Positions 10,914 through 24,801 of a DNA stretch of 60,000 bases are shown in pieces (positions within the stretch are counted from its first letter, which is position 1; each line of letters starts with the position of its first letter). The notes under the pieces were generated by a model, which saw nothing but the letters and a program-made list of their open reading frames with translations, was not told the DNA's origin and did no database searches. The stretch covers positions 784,313 to 844,312 of the forward strand of contig NW_019091389.1 in the NCBI RefSeq assembly GCF_001949145.1. The letters are read 5' to 3'. Source of the stretch: Acanthaster planci. Lineage: Eukaryota; Echinodermata; Asteroidea; Valvatida; Acanthasteridae. A program made the position numbers and the translations under genes.

Positions 10914-13900
10914 GTGATAAATTGTCTTAGGACGTTGGCTCTTGCCTGTATTGTATTACCCGAGAAAAATATGTCAGGATCTCAACAAATCGCATGACAC
11001 TTCCAGAGCTCCGTATGAATTTGTTTCGCAGAACGGCAGACATCAATTCGTGAGAACTTTTGGTTCTCCCAACAGAAGAAGAAATGGTGACGCAGATTTA
11101 TGCAGGTACTGTAGAAAAACAAATAATGAATGTGTATTCACCTCGAGAAATTGAACAATTTGTCTGTCACCTCATGGAATTATTCTCACCACCGTACTCA
11201 TTTATGCCGGGACCCATATGCATGTATGTAAATGGTTTCGAGCCGTGCAGTAATTTTTTTTGGCCACTCAATTCATGTATATACTCCATCAACGGACGGC
11301 AAGTGAAGGAGGCCCGTTTGAGCCCGCGAGCACCGATATTCTTCCTGATTGAAAGCAGTTTACATAGTTAATGAAAGACATCCAGGAATCTTCGGCCGTT
11401 GAAGATTCTTCTGAGGGCAATCATGACTGACTTTTTCCCCCTAGAGGAAGTTGGGACGGCGCTTCATCTCGCTGTGCGCGGGCTCTCTTCTCGGTAGCTA
11501 GTCTAGAGCGCTGAGCAAACAGTCCTGATATGATCCAAAGGTGGGAATAAGAGGTGTGTGTGGGGGGGGTTCCAAGCGTTAGCAACGGGACAAAGCAGAT
11601 TAGCATCCCCTGCCTCCAAGGCCTAGTGGGGGCTTCTTCGAATCGCATTTCAGCCAAATCCAACCAGAGCAGCAGCCAATCAGATAGTATTGTTGTGAAA
11701 ATTATATGGATCCTTCCACCAATTCATGCATTCCCAGCGCCAACTCGCAGGTATACGGGTAACTTAAGGGAGGATGTATTCGTCTCCGCTGTTCCCCTTT
11801 TTTTGTTTTGGTTTTTTCCCCTTTTTTCATTCACAGAAATCTACGACAAAATTGAGGGTCGCATTCGTTACATGAAACGAGTCCCAACCACGATATGGCT
11901 CGAGGCACTTGCAATTTGAGCAAACCGAAAATCAGGGCAACCTCCAATTCTTTGTTGTTGCAGATACTTTAGAGCTGCACGTTGCCAGGCCAGCTCTGTG
12001 AAAAATAAGGAATCTCGCTATGTCACAAGTTTCAAGACTGCACCACAGTGAAAGTGATGCTCCCGAAGGATAGATGGGCCAGATACGTGGACACCAATAG
12101 GCCAATCAATCCTTGGTTAAAGGGCCCATTGTTATAAAAGATTAAATAAGCATAACGCATTCCTAAACAATTTCAGCAATATTTTTGCTTTCACAAAAAG
12201 TCTATTGTTTTCTTCAAAATATGCCAGTGCGTTTATCACATGCTGCCCTAGATGATGTATAAATATCCGGTATATTTTTGCTCTCTTGACAAGTTTCAGC
12301 CTTTCAGTGTTTCACTGACTGACTTTGCGATCGATTTCCACCCGCCGATTGAGCGCCAGCCAATGTTTTCTTTTCGTCGTTTTGTTTGCTCTTACAATAC
12401 ACGTCACCTCCACTCATCCTACGGTCTTCGAACCGTCAAAATGGGGTGGGGAGTGAAATTGACATTGAGGGAAGTAGAGGTGGGGGAGCTGGACATCGAC
12501 CGGACAGAGGCACACACGGACGAGGAAGGGAGAAAGTGAGGCATTAAATCAAAAATGTCAATCACCTGAACCCAGAGACTTGGTCCTCAATACTGGCCAG
12601 TGTCTGCAAATGTACGGTCAGTGTTCGGACGGCTACAAGTGAAAATTTCCACGGACGGCCTTTGCTACATGAAAACTATCGCTTCGTCGGGAACTACTGC
12701 TTGCTGTGTACAGAAACACACCATCTCCTATTATTACCCTTAAATACGGCACCCATATTGCAAATTCTATATGCAGTATCGACTGTAGAATTTACTTCGT
12801 GAATGGAGAACAAAATACTTAAATAATCACTGCAAACAGGTCCGGTAACATTTTATTTCCCTACACTATGTCACGTTGTCCTTGTTTTGGATGTGTAAAT
12901 AACCCTCAGATTTCCCATCATCTTTTTCTGGACAATTCATCAAGCCACCACACCATGATTACACCATCCCACACCTCACGGTAATGCAAAACCCCTCAGA
13001 CTGCCGCGTTAATTAGGCCGTAAGACAAAAATGTTCCGATGGGCGCATTGACGGGGTTGTGAAAAGAATCCTTGGCAGGCGGGTCGGCAGATGCTTACAA
13101 TCTCTCCGTGGAGGTAACTGCGGTGGCTGCGAGCAGGATATGAGGGATAGCGTCGGCAAGGCCGTGCCGCCTCAATATTTTCAACACAAACAGTCCAACA
13201 ACAACCTGACTTTCTACAATTTAAAAAGCAAAAAATTGAGGAGCTCCTAATTTTGCACGTGCGTCGTGTTCCGACTGCAGATTTGTACGGAGCGCGCTTA
13301 TCAAATAAAGATATGTGCGCAGGCCGTCTGACATGCAGCGGAGAAGTACCCCTCAGAGAGAGCGCAAACAATTACAGTCGCAATGTATCATCTCCAACAA
13401 GCCCTCTCCCACGACAATGTTGAGACAACAGTGCGCTTTTCTGTAATATAAACTTACTAACAGATCGTGTTACTGTACTTCAATTCGCTGAGCAAACCAA
13501 GGTAAACCAATGTCCTCACATCCACGGTGAAAAAAAGAAGAAATCGTTCATTCTGGCACTCTTTATTTATCGCTGCGGTTACGAACCATTATGCCCACGG
13601 TTACCCCTGGTTTCCCGACACTTAGCAGCACGACACCAGCACATGCGAGTGATGTGACTAACACCTTGACACCGAATCCAAATTACCTTTCTCACATTTG
13701 CTGTATCGGGGATCATTATTTCCTCCGTCGGAACGCGCACACATCGCCTGGGTTGTCTTTGCGATTTCTTGAAATCTGAATTATTAAAACAGGCCCTCAC
13801 TTCTGGCGGCGTGCAATTCATACTCCAAAGTCCACCTGCAGATATCCACACTCAAGTGCAACGGAATGCTAGTATGTACGGAGCTCTGGACGAGCCATCT

Positions 13901-13980
13901 AAATTTTTATTGACATCCCAATACAGTTTCTCCTCTCATGTGGATATGTCTCCTATATAAAGGAGCATGCTACATCATGT
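10914..13980. other. No gene recognised
   Basis: The longest open frames (121 codons at 11554-11919 on plus, 120 at 13009-13371 on minus) read as low-information translations without a domain. T-rich runs occur near 11797-11827. Confidence 0.45.
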
Positions 13981-13983
13981 AAG

Positions 13984-14001
13984 ATGTCGACATGTCGACA
14001 T
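13984..14001. repeat. Perfect 18-base palindrome
   Basis: ATGTCGACATGTCGACAT is identical to its reverse complement and consists of two overlapping ATGTCGACAT palindromes. It sits at the left edge of repeat copy B. Confidence 0.95.
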
Positions 14002-14060
14002 GATGGTTTCCAGTAGGGACACCCGGTAAGAAGTGAGTGGATATTGTGAGATAATAAAAA

Positions 14061-14333
14061 CAGGATGACAACAACCTTTTGGGAGATGTCATCCTGAGAT
14101 AAGTAGACAAATAATGGGACATTCTGAATGAAGGAATACGTTCTGAATGCAGGATGGTTGTCGAAAGCACAGATCAAAGAGAAATTGTTTGCATGTTCTC
14201 ATTTTCCAGCAACGACAGCTGTCATCCACTTCAAACACATTGCCATCTAATACGCTGTCTCATGATTTTGACTTGACAATTTAGAGTTCTGTCATCCCAA
14301 TAAAATTGATCTCAGCATGTTGATATCCCACCT
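14061..14333. repeat. Diverged repeat family, copy B
   Basis: The inverted repeat CAGGATGACA (14061-14070) and TGTCATCCTG (14087-14096) is followed by blocks homologous to copy A at 10.75 kb: TCATCCTGAGATAA, TTTTCCAGCAACGACAGCTGTCA (14212-14234) and ATAAAATTGATCTCAGCAT (14300-14318). Block spacing is longer than in copy A, implying a deletion in A or an insertion in B. Further GTCATCC words lie at 14221 and 14291. Confidence 0.65.
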
Positions 14334-15602
14334 TTAATATACTCTCAATTTCTCACAAATTATACGCATGCTTCGAGATGTCGGAATCTTTCCAGACTTT
14401 CTAGACAGATTCCTTACTTGTAAGATGTTGACATTTAAAAAATAACTACATGTACATCGGGGTCTCCACGATGAAAATTTTACGTCTGGAGCTTTGAGCA
14501 ATTATGTAGAATTTGGTGTCTAATCTTTATTTTACGCAGAGAGTATCCATGTTGAATGCAAGCTAGACGGATGAGGAAATACACTGATCTTGGTTAAGAA
14601 GAGCAAGGAAAAGGTAACGCTGTGAGCTGGAATGTCTGAAGATAGTTTGAGAGTTTATGTTACAGTCGAAATCTTGGTATTTTGCTCGTTACCCGTATGT
14701 CGCCTTATGAAGTTTCGTTCTATTTGCATGTTGTGTGTATGGTGTGCTTAGTGTACTTTCCAAAAATGGCCTACAAACATTGTGACGAATCTCAGAGACG
14801 TTTTCGACACCATACCTAGAACTTGCACTTTTTCATAAGCCGGTCAGGATTGAAATCACAATGGGTACAGCACACATCGTCAATTAACCATATACCGTAA
14901 CACCTGCTGAGAAATCGTGAAGAACCCCCTATGAATATTTCATTCTGCATCTCACATTTCACCATGCCAGTCTCTGGCATACAGTCGAGTGTCTAATCAG
15001 AGCTGCCGATATCCACGCAAGGCGGGAAATGATTTGTAAAATTTACATTTCAACGCGGACAAAATTGGGTATAGCCTGCATGCGCGTGCGATGAGAGTCC
15101 TTAGATGAAGTACCGCGTAATGGAGAAGCCCTATCTCGAAAAGGAAGAAGAAACCTCTCCACACTCAAGCACAGAAAAGTCTGCAGGTATCGGCGACTTC
15201 ACTATAAGTATTTTGCCACTTATTTCAAAGACTGCTGTTCAATGTATGACATAATATTCAATAGAGGTCCCCAGATCGTCTACAAGGCCTTCCTCGTTGT
15301 GAACTCATAATTCGTCCCAGTATGGGCGTCTGTTATTCAAATGTCCTCTATTGAGTGGCACAGAATGATCCAAACTTTACTTAAGCGAGCCAGCCAAGCA
15401 ATCGGTGATTGCCCTATGCTTGTAAGTGTTCTTGAAGTATTACATTTTAGATATCAAGGGACTGACGCTTCGTTTTGTATTAGGAATATGACGTCGTCCA
15501 GGGTTGAATACACAACATTCTATCAGTTACAACTTTCTATACAGACCTGAGGATGACAATGTGTCTTTTCCTTCCTCTACGGGTTGTATCTCGGCAAAAC
15601 TC
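14334..15602. other. No gene recognised
   Basis: AT-rich sequence, perhaps including the tail of repeat copy B (an AAGATGTTGACAT word near 14425 recalls copy A). No open frame of note. Confidence 0.45.
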
Positions 15603-15754
15603 AGCCAGTTCGGTATTCCAAATAGGCAGGGTCAGTCGGTGTACGGCCACGCTGATAGGTCAGACTCTCGGGCGCATACGGGTACAGCTGTTCACAAATG
15701 ACCTCGGACGCGCTTCATTTGAGGGGCATGCGCTGTTGGAATACCAAACTGGCT
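15603..15754. mobile_element. Fold-back element with 19-base inverted repeats
   Basis: AGCCAGTTCGGTATTCCAA (15603-15621) and the reverse complement of AGCCAGTTTGGTATTCCAA (15736-15754) match at 18 of 19 positions across 114 intervening bases. The total length of 152 suits a MITE. No clear target-site duplication was resolved, and the interior is not obviously palindromic. Confidence 0.55.
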
Positions 15755-18700
15755 CGTTCTTAAAATTTGCTTTCATGTACCTCGACACCAGAAGTATGAT
15801 TTTTTTTATATGAAAGCACAAACAAAAACAGTTTTGTGTAAAAAGGAGGTGTATAAATCCAGAAGCAGCCCGGGCTGTTGGAAAAAGTATACATAATTGG
15901 GAGTACTATTGACGCAAACATGTCTATCTCGTGCAGTGTATATTTAGCTGCTCTGTGTTTGTGTGTTTTTAATTAATTTCCTGAATAGTGGATACAGGCT
16001 ATCGATAGCAGACATACCGACGGCTCACAGTGTCGAAAGCCGCGAAGTGAATTCAAGCGTAAGAGACAAGCAAGTGTTGGGCGATAAAGCACGAATCCTT
16101 GACGGTCAAAAGAGCCGTGGATTGAGTGCCGCCTTCGGTCACATCACTGTCGGATTTGAAGCCGGAATTTCCAAGTCCTAACCCATACAGACTCAGCACC
16201 CGTGGGTCCTAATATTTTACAGCAGCTAAGCGGAAGAATTTTTGTCGCTCTGAATCAATGCCACGCTCAACAGCCGGCGTATGATGCGATGCACGTATCA
16301 GATCAATTTTCTTTTATTCCTTTAGAGAAAACAATATTCATACTTTGAACGGTTTAGTGGTACTATGGTGGCTCTGATACCTTTCTGAAAGCAAACTGAC
16401 TCTTGGCGGAAAGGGAATTTCAGCAGCCAACCTCTTTAAAAACCGCGCCTATCATTTCCGCCATTATACAGAGACAGCGACTTGAAAGTCTCATGACATT
16501 GAAATGGAGGGAGCAATTTCGTCTATAATTTAGCAGCACCTTTAAAATTAGCTCTGACGTAAAATTCTTCAATCTATCTGTTTCCAAAGTCCCGCTGCAG
16601 TTGATTATAGTTAGTGCTTTCCACAAATACCCACAGGTACAAATGTACACATGATCAGGATAAAATGAAGAAGTAATGCACTGTGACAGTTCTGCAGAGA
16701 AGCGCGTGATTGTGACAATACCGGCTTCAAAAGAAATCGTAGCGGCATTTCATCACCATGCTGCCCAACCACTGCACAAACGAAACGCATCTTTCTAATT
16801 TGACATCGTAGGTACCAATACTTTGCCATTCCTAAACGTGATTCTGTGTCAAAATTAATCAGGTATGGGGTGAAATCGGCTTCGCGTTTGTCATAAATGC
16901 ACCACGGTTATTGTATTCGAACCCATTTCTTGCCTCAGTGAGTGATCGAGAAGGTTCACGGGAAAGGAACAAAATTCAAAACAACTTCTGCAGTGTCGTA
17001 TGAAATGGACACATCTTTAACATTTCTCGACATTCCTCTGAGGTGGACTCGCATTATAGGTTTTAACCTTTATGAAATTAGTTCACGACGACGGCGACAA
17101 CGGCGACAACGACGACGACAACAACAAACAACAACAGCAGCTAACAGGAGTATGGTTACAGCATAGTGGTGTTAACGGATACATGCAGCATTGCCATTTG
17201 CAAACCACGCTCTCTGGCTGTGCTCATACAACCGTGAAAATTAAAGATGCCATTAAATCAACCGGTGCGCCAAGGCAAAGATGCAGCTTCTATCAGAGTT
17301 TGTAAATCCAAGCTCGATTTGTCGTGAATGGTACCAAACATTGTGCATGGTCGGAGAAGCAGTGGATGACCCTTAGATCTGCTTAAAAATACCTAAGAAA
17401 CGGACTGGAGGGTCGATGGGTCGACTGTGGGATTAAGTGTATTAGTTCATTCCACTCGGCACACGGCAGTGCACTTTCGATCAAGAACTGATTTTTCTTC
17501 TTTAGAAGGACGCTAATGATGGTACTTTAATACAGAACCATAGAAAATGTGACAAGTCCAATTGGGAAAGGCCCGAAAGCGGAACTGTTTCAGACTAACA
17601 GCGATTAATTTGGCTGGGACGTTACTATAATAAAGCAAGCTCAACCGTTTGACAAGCGTAACACGCCAAGTTAATGGTAAAACAGAGACCTTGGATAATT
17701 AATGAACTTGGGTGAAGATTTAACGAGATATGGGAAGCGGTCCAGAAAGAATTGCACGAGGAGAACCAATGACCAACGCTGCTTCCTCAGACGACAGAGA
17801 GGAACGGGAAAGTCAATATCAGTTATTTAAAATACCAGAAATAGTGGACCACTCCGACTGAACAATATCACAAATGTCCAAAAAAATAAAACCAGATTAA
17901 AATACCAAACCGTAGACAGATGCCGCACAGTTTGAGTTAATCCCCAAAGCGGTGTACCAAGATATTTTCTATTAATGGCAAGGTCAACAAGAGTTTGGCA
18001 TTGAAGGCCTGATGTGCAGCCATAATCTACTTTGGCAGGTCAATTAAGAACGTTGATTAAATACATTTCCTAATGGCTTTAATGACGTTTCCTTCCTAGC
18101 CCTTAATCTTTAATATGAGGGGACATAGCTCCGTCCATGGCCCAAATTGGTGCTTTGCAGAAACGAGGGCTGCGTGCAACTCACACGATCATCCGGGGAC
18201 GCCACAAACGCTGCGTCCACAACCTCGTGCCCGTCTGGTTGTATTCAAGACGGTGTAAGGATGCTTGATGACGATCATTCCCGGGGCGGCAAAAATGCTC
18301 GCCTCTTCACCCTGGCGTGCTGATGACACAACAAACGTGGCGGAAAGCTGTGAGAATCAGTAGATGGCAGCGTGGCTGGGAGGCCTAGGAAAGCCATTAA
18401 AGCAAATTAATGAGTTAATATTGATAAGGAGGGCAGTGCGCCTGAGACGTGGAGCGCATGGTTAGAAACCGTAATGGGCTGGACTCGTGGCACGAAGTGT
18501 AGGGGTAGACAGTGTCGTTGTTATACGGTCTAATGTAAATGGCAACTGTTTGGTGCAGGGTGATTAGAATAAAAACCAGACAAAAATCTGTGCTAATAAA
18601 ACGGACAGCCACCGGCTACAGTTTTATACAGTTGCCAGGTCAAAGGGTTGCCTTCAACCAACCTCTCGCCCTGTAGGTTAAGCACTCAGTTGCACGCAGC

Positions 18701-21700
18701 GTCCCATTTAGCACGACAAACATATGATTGGTCACATCTCTGTGACCATGTCAGACATCACGTTGCGGCCGCAAGCTGGCCAGGTAGTGCCTGCGCTGCG
18801 TGAAGTTCTGCGCTCTTATTTGCCTTAAACAGTATGAATTGTTTCCTTTTTAACCTGCGGCGATCGCTGGCATTGATATATTTGATAACAGCACAATGTT
18901 CGGTTGATCGGAACTGTAAATGCTTTGTGTTTGAAAAGCCTCCAGAGAACACGCGCATGTTTGTGTTTGCGTAACATAAATGCTTATGTACAACTTATTC
19001 TTGTGGTTTAGCAAGGAAATCGCCAATATAAGTTCACCAAACATGTTTTAATATAGGCACCGATGCATCAATGTTCGCGATATGATGGGAATCTTTCGCA
19101 ATTTAAATGGGTTTTGTGCTGTGAAACAAATTGCACCGTCACATTCAGGCCTGACGAAGCCACCTGCCCGCGAATTCAGCTTTCAAATTCAGGTACTGCA
19201 TCTCTAAAACTAGCTCCCATGGGAGTTTCCATCATATTTTGTTTCAAACTGTGACGCCAACCAAAACGGTGGGAATTAAGTCAGGATTGTAAGGTCTGGG
19301 AACCAGACTGTAAACCGTAACAACAGTATATGAATAACAGCCCTGACTAAGGAAGAGTGAATGAGAATCAAACTTTAACAATTACAAGGGTATCATGAAC
19401 ATTAAACTGTAACTTGCTCACCGAATAACTTGGCCACAACAAGGCGTATACTGGATAAAACTCAAGGATGTCGAAATCCTATTTTGATTCCTCACAGCCC
19501 TTAAGGGAACAACGTTAGCTGAGAGGATCTAGCATATGATGTAATAGGCTTGTCGCTGCACAGAGATCTCTTGCCGGGTATTGGGGGGGAGGACATCTAC
19601 GGGCAGAACAGCAAAGCCTCGACACCTAAATCAGATTATATGCCAGGCCTAGACCGAGGACACTAAGTTTACACGTGCTTTTCTTTTATCGTATTTGTTT
19701 TTCCTGTGAACGGGATAGTAGAAAATTCATCACTAGCCATAACCAGGGAGCGAGGAATGGTAAGTCCATGCTCAGTGAGCACTGGTGGTGTTACATGGTA
19801 TTATTGCTTGCCCAAGGAGTGATGAGCTCTTGGATTAACCACTATCCCTCCCTGTCTTTCTCCAATATACAGTCAAGCTATAAGCCAGCCTACCCACATG
19901 ATCATGACGAGCTGCACGTTTGATGCATCACTGTCATCACTGCTAATCTGTCCCATATAGAATCCGGACCTTACCCGTATCCGGCAGGCCCGCAATCACA
20001 CACTCTGTAGGTACACAACAACACGCAATGTATTTCGCATCAAGTCAAATTTAAGCGAGATTTGCAACCCATTCAATTTTCATAGGCTGATACTGGTTAG
20101 AAGATAAAATCTTGTCTTTGGTCAGCCCTATTGACACAGATCAACAAGATAAAGGTAGAATCCCTAAATATAAACTACTGAGTAGGTGCGAGATTAATCG
20201 TCAATTATCAAAGGAAACTGTGCAAAGGCCATCCGATTCCGAATGCCTTTGAAAAAATACGTTTAGTGGAGGACTACGTTGCGACATGGAGTACGCCACA
20301 AAATGACTGCAAAGGTGTTCTGCATTCCATTGTATATGGTTCTACATCGTATCGACATCGTGTCAAGTGGTCAGGCGTGAGGACCAGTTCTTCGCGTTCT
20401 ATATATTGAATGCACAAAAACCGCAGATAATGGTTAAGGTGTCCTCATATTGTTGTAGTTGCACTGATAAGCAAATCCTAAACAAAAGTGAGTAAAAACA
20501 CCCACTCGCACCAAGCCATTTAAAGGGTCACACTCGCAGAATAGCTCTTTAACCATTAATCAATAAGGAAACTTCAAGCCAACCGATACGCTCTGTTTAT
20601 CTTCTATGCATCAGTTGCAGAACAAGCCATTTAAAACACGTCAAATGACAAAAAATCTGCCCTGTGACGCTGGCAACATCTTGAAAGAGTCGCCTGTTCT
20701 CTCTGGCTTACGCGGGCACGTGCCATCAAGCGCAAACGCACGCTATCGTTGCTAGTCTCAGTACGGTGACGACGCTATGGTGAGAAGTGACGACAGGAAA
20801 CAGTCAGACCTTGAGAAATCTTAGTATACCGAGATTACAATCGCTATTATTATCAAGAATAAGGCATTTGGAAGCATGATATACTCCATCCACGAGAAAA
20901 AGACGTTCACAGTGGGAATCACACACAGCAGGGAGAATGAAGTGACCTTCGTAGCAACATCTTTTACATCACCATATCATTCTATCAATATTGCAGCATC
21001 CAAGGATGATCTACTCCGACAAGAGCTTTCCACGTGCCCCAGTAAAAATAGCAACAAGCAATCGTTACATTTCGGAGCTTTTCCCCCGAGAGCAGAACAG
21101 GGAGAGTAGACTTCGATAGCATGCATTCAACACGCAAATCTGGTCAAAGGTCCCACACAGTGAGCAGTTGCAGGCAGCCCGTGCAGGCACATGGACATGT
21201 ATATTATCAGACGCTTATCGGAAAAGGAACACTGGAGTTCCAGATTTTCCTATAAGATATCGTTGCCAACTGCACGCAGTCGAGCACAATACCGCCGAAT
21301 CACCTGCCCTCGACGGTACAGGACGGGCTGCATATTGCACGCTGCTGACAGATGGAACCAACCAAATGTTCATTCCGAAGAAAGAATAATATTACAGTGG
21401 CGTGGGTATGTTGATCACGTACACCATACTGCAAAGCCTTTAGCACGAAGCGGGAAGAATACAGCTGAAAGTGAGCGCAAGTTGAGATAAGCATTCCATG
21501 CTTCCCAAGAAACAAGCATGCATTAAGTGCAAGTGAGACTGATTGATCTCCATCGCGATAAACACATCTTTGACACAATATGGGGGGGGGGGCAGGAACA
21601 TGTGTATACTACGCTGAGCCACCCAAACCTTTGGCAAGTACCTTGGGATATTCTTTTCATTGCAGATCGTTTGCTCAGTTTTGATACAACATACAATTGA

Positions 21701-24000
21701 TGATGAAGCTGCTCGATCTTCTTTTATCCCTATTCATATAAAATGCCCGAGCAAAAGTGTGTATTTTCCATTTCATGGAAAACGCCATTAGCGTACCATT
21801 CACCATAATGCTGTCTGCTGTTATTCATGACGAGGCGTCCCTCATTATCCTCAGCAATCCATCAAAATTAATCAAATTTTGTAAAATATAACTTGTTCAA
21901 GGCTAATTGAAAGTGGTTACAGAAAATGGTGATGCTGCACAAAACTTAACGTTGACACAGGAGCTGAAACCCATTCGAAAATTTATGTTAATGATATTTT
22001 ACGACAATAACGTAGCAGACAGACCGTGACATCATACCCAGCGAGAACGCTGATTGGCCAGAACATACAGTCTCAGCGTGGTATCTTTGGAAAATTGCTT
22101 TGGTTGCTAACGCAGCGCTTTCTCAAGCAACCGTGTGTTTTCCTGCTCTGAATGTAATCAACTTATTAGGCCGAGAAAAAATGTGTACTATAATTTTGAA
22201 CGCGTTGAATTTCGTTACCACAAGCGTGTGTAAAGGGACCTTTAGTTTGGTATTTGCAATTATAGAACAAAACTGACGTACATGTATAGATTTGTTGTGG
22301 AAGTTTAAATTTGGTTGCCTGAAACCATTCTTTATGTTTGATAACAGTTTCTTAATAATTGACAAGTGACACGACAAGGCAGTTCTAAAACGTTGCAGTC
22401 TGCAGTTTTAACTTCGAATTTTACGAATTTACCAAGCGGCAGAGTTACTGTTGCAAATAATTGCCCTCTAACTCGCAGATGTGCTCAGTGACATTTTGTT
22501 CGTAAAACCTCTTAAGCCGGCTGTCATCTCTTGCTTGATGACGCATGTACATGTCTGGGCACCAAACCATCAATGTTCTTCACCATTACTGCTACCACTA
22601 CGACTCTCATCGGGCACGTTTCTATGCTCATCGTATCTGCAGAGGTGTAGCAGCTAATTGTGAGCGCGCGGAATCAAATTGTTCTGTGATCCGTCAAGCT
22701 AAATATGCGAGGGGGAGGCCGGCAAAGCCGGCGACGCGATCGTGTGAATATAGCGTGCGTGAGGAATAATTTCTGAAAAATAATACGAAGTCCATCACGT
22801 TTAGAAATTTATGGTGCTTGTCCGCTGGATATAATACTGACAAATGGCTCGGGGAAGGCTCTTTGCGTGTTCCTATATATCGATACGCAGGCGCGTTAAT
22901 CACATCGAACGCATTTATGTGTACCTTGGGAATCGATCAGTTGATGTGGCCGAGCAGCCAGCCCAGACCCCAAAAGGTCGAGGGAGGCCGAGGCTAGAAG
23001 ACAGATGCTCTTCGACGATGGCGAAGTCCCCCGATTAGGTGGGCTTACGGTTACCTGCGTACATATCATTGATTCAAATTACCAAAGGAACGGCTGGCGA
23101 TGATGCAACACGAAGTGAGCTTTATTTGGTGCATATAGTACCTGTCAAATACAAGAACTGAGACACTATATATCAAAAGCTGGTGACAGCGCTCGAGCCA
23201 CCTATACCTTAGGGGTTATAAACCATACGGTGACCGACCCGAACCACTCCGGGAAGACATGTTACTTTTAGCAATCAGAGAAGAGCATGAGCTTGCTTCA
23301 TGAATGGAAGATGTTTCTTGAAAGGTAGCCATGGGCGTCATGATTCATAAAACCTGGACTATGAAAACCGGCTGGTCTATCTTACCAGGAGCGAGTACCG
23401 AACATCTTGAAAGGTCAGTCCGCTTGTCTGCCGCGTATTCCTAGTTGATGAATTTTTAAACCATCAGCCACCGTATGTCTATTAAGGTGGGAACTCGCTT
23501 CAAATAAGGCTGGTCGAACGAGCCAAGAATTCATATAACACAATTCAAAATTCATGAACTAAAGAACGTAATCAGATGAAATTCTCAACTTAAAGTGTGG
23601 ACGATAACATTTTCCTTGATGCAGTTTTGTGCAACTTTACACTCGTCTTCAGTGCTTGAAAGCCACTTGATATGGTTTTGGTTGAAGTGCACTGTTTTGC
23701 ACATTTTAAAATTGTCCAGTTACAAACTGTGAGCCTCTCCCTGAGGAAAACTATTGGGGAACGTGTTGCTCATTGGCCTATTACGTTGAACTTACACAGC
23801 TATATGAATCACAAAAGAACACTAAAGTTAGAACAGCAATCGTCTATGATCCCTACAGCTTTTCTCCTTGGAATGACAGCACAGTTTTGCTCCTGAATAT
23901 GGGAATGTGAATAAGCACAAAAAGACACCAGAATAGGTTTTTTAAGGCAAAAAAAAAAAACAAACCAAAAGAAAATTGAGAATAAGTTTATTTGAAACAC
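15755..24000. other. No gene recognised; scattered simple repeats
   Basis: Open frames are all short and unremarkable. Seen here: a (GAC/AAC)-rich imperfect trinucleotide tract at about 17085-17145, a poly-G tract at 21582-21592, and GCCGGCAAAGCCGGC at 22718-22732. The stretch 17990-18420, with several TTAAT/ATTAA words, could be regulatory, but nothing proves it. Confidence 0.4.
17085..17145. repeat. Imperfect trinucleotide repeat (GAC/AAC/ACA)
   Basis: A run of GAC, GGC and AAC triplets changing to ACA/CAG units. It translates to low-complexity D/N/Q or R/Q strings in overlapping short frames that are not credible genes. Confidence 0.85.
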
Positions 24001-24781
24001 AATGGTACTTTTTCTCATGGTTACAGTTGAAACAAAAACCCATTGCATTGTCCCTTTTCATAATCATGCAATTTACTCCAAAAGCAAGACAAAGAGACGG
24101 CAGTTTAGACCCAAAAACCATGTCCAAATCGATCTTACAAACAAGGTAGTCAAGGGTTCTTGGCAATCTAGACAAGCATGTCTTATTTACACTTGCCTTG
24201 GAAGTGTTAGCCAGAAGCGTTGTTGCATTTATAGTTTGTATGTTAAACCACATTGTAACATGATACCAGCAACACTGTCCTTCCAGAACAAACCATAAAG
24301 AATTTCACCTTGATCGTAACATATCCGACAGACCGTGAAGAAGATAGCGGATATTCGCCAGGGCGCCATGCGGAAGTAACAAAATACAGCTAAATCTGGT
24401 AATATAATACCCTCGTTGTACTTCTGTGGTATCAATGAATCAAAAATACGCATAAATAGTGAACCTGCTGAACGCATAGGGCAAGTCTTTGAATTATTAA
24501 TGCAAGTAATGAAGATCAATATTTTTGCACGCCGAAACTGAACCGGTCGGAGACGCCTGCCTCTCCGTCCTTGTGGCGAATTCCATACATGTGCCGAATA
24601 CGGTTATACCGGAGCTTCGACATAGAAGCACAGCCAAAGTCAAAGAGGTAGCACCCAATCTCCCAACATTTGTTGGTTAAATCTTGTGGCAGTGGAAGCC
24701 GTTCTCATAGTTATCGTAACCCACTTGCATTCAATCGGCTAGCAACTGCAGGCTCGCGGTTCTAAAACAGGACAACCTTAC

Positions 24782-24801
24782 GGTCGAACACATGTTCGAC
24801 C
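24782..24801. repeat. Perfect inverted repeat, 9-base arms
   Basis: GGTCGAACA (24782-24790) and TGTTCGACC (24793-24801) are separated by CA. No neighbouring gene explains it. Confidence 0.9.
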
